DNA of 64,000 nt from Saprospiraceae bacterium. GTDB lineage: Bacteria; Bacteroidota; Bacteroidia; Chitinophagales; Saprospiraceae. The stretch covers positions 868,001 to 932,000 of the forward strand of contig JADJXD010000001.1 of NCBI GenBank assembly GCA_016715985.1, written 5' to 3'. Below are positions 63,673 to 64,000 of the stretch, in pieces. The notes beneath the pieces were generated by a model, which saw only the letters and a program-made list of their open reading frames with translations, had not been told where the DNA came from and made no database searches. The position numbers and the translations under genes were made by a program. Positions within the stretch are counted from its first letter, which is position 1. Each line of letters begins with the position of its first letter.

Positions 63673-63706
63673 AAAAAGGAGCAGAAAATAGTCTCTGCCC
63701 CTTTTT
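63673..63706 (-). terminator. Intrinsic terminator of the DUF2911 gene
   Basis: AAAAAGGAGCAGA (63673-63685) pairs with TCTGCCCCTTTTT (63694-63706) with a single mismatch. Read on the minus strand it lies about 40 bases past the stop at 63747 and is followed by GCTTTTAATAAAGG. The rest of the 63309-63746 gap is AT-rich and shows no gene or further element. Confidence 0.65.
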
Positions 63707-63746
63707 TACGTAGAAATAAAAATCCTTTATCTTAACCCTGAATTGG

Positions 63747-64000
63747 TTATTTTTTAGATTTCATACTCCATTGTTTGATGGAGTCTTCATTCATTTTGAT
63801 GTAATCCGCATTACCAGCTTCTTTTGACATAGCAAGAGATTTATTTGCTGTTTCAATAGCTCCTTTAAAATCTCCCAGATCCGCCTGAATCAATGATTTC
63901 TGACGTAAAACCCAAAATTTTTCATTACCCATTTCGATGGATTTATTCATCCATGCCAAAGATTGGTTCAAATCTTTTTTAGCTTCTCTGTAATATCTTG
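63747..64000 (-). CDS. C-terminal part of a DUF2911 family protein (5' end outside the window)
   Basis: The frame is open to the window edge. The visible part reads RYYREAKKDLNQSLAWMNKSIEMG, then FWVLRQKSLIQADLGDFKGAIETANKSLAMSKEAGN. This is the TPR-like tail that ends DUF2911 proteins of Bacteroidota; the TTG at 63971 is an internal Leu, not a start. The DUF2911 domain itself (about 150 residues) and the signal peptide lie beyond the window. Function is unknown. The family is exported. Confidence 0.75.
   Translation of the reverse strand, partial: RYYREAKKDLNQSLAWMNKSIEMGNEKFWVLRQKSLIQADLGDFKGAIETANKSLAMSKEAGNADYIKMNEDSIKQWSMKSKK

Noticed and set aside
1..64000. tRNA, rRNA and CRISPR arrays
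   Set aside because: I looked through the intergenic gaps and saw no cloverleaf, rRNA-like block or regularly spaced identical repeats.

Overview
The window comes from an AT-rich member of the Bacteroidota, most likely a Saprospiria-like (Saprospiraceae) bacterium. The evidence is seen directly in the genes. There are several secreted proteins with type IX secretion (T9SS) C-terminal sorting domains, PKD and SprB-type repeats, and a LytS/LytTR two-component system with a beta-propeller sensor. There are also TTG starts, DUF3667, DUF4175 and DUF2911 family proteins, and TAnnTTTG-like promoter boxes. The taxonomic level is inferred, not proven. I see no rRNA, tRNA or CRISPR array.

Left part (1-23.4 kb). 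Two tandem paralogous single-pass membrane proteins with TPR-like tails (the first cut by the window edge) converge on a large exported TPR-CHAT (caspase-like) protein. Next is a tight minus-strand operon, 13867 down to 5352. In order it encodes a triple zinc-ribbon/FHA-like protein, a Ser/Thr kinase-FHA protein (frameshifted in its FHA domain), a MotB/ExbD-like and a MotA/ExbB-like membrane protein, a PP2C phosphatase with a transmembrane helix and SPOR-like tail, a second transmembrane Ser/Thr kinase, an outer-membrane barrel and a lipoprotein. I read this as an ion-gradient-linked phospho-signalling complex spanning the envelope. It is the best candidate here for an undescribed system. Upstream on the same strand are a PorT-like barrel and a 1.16 kb-residue BNR/sortilin-like T9SS protein. 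A shared GGGTACT-containing motif precedes the membrane TPR gene, the kinase operon and the T9SS gene, which suggests one regulon. Then come DUF3667, a Crp/Fnr-YCII-DoxX-like set and a SulP transporter.

Middle (23.8-44.8 kb). A decayed ISAs1-family element sits inside a three-hairpin repeat, with a 10-bp target duplication. It is followed by a propeller/LytS kinase, a LytTR regulator, a receiver-only protein overlapping a 2004-residue TANFOR-like secreted protein, an FN3 protein, a SprB-repeat T9SS protein and a beta-barrel: a surface-structure locus with its own signalling. KatG follows, with an intact IS1595-family element just upstream of its start.

Right part (45-64 kb). Mostly housekeeping: methionine aminopeptidase, DUF4175 protein, RsbW-like ATPase, YbeY, CvpA, then an overlapping run glmM - class V aminotransferase - cysteine desulfurase - ribD - nth. 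It ends with a secreted reprolysin-like protease carrying twelve PKD-type domains in six alternating pairs, and the C-terminus of a DUF2911 protein. Two copies of a palindrome-bearing, TIR-flanked element (14.1 and 41.1 kb) and two copies of the three-hairpin repeat (0.7 and 23.8/25.1 kb) are the main non-coding structures.
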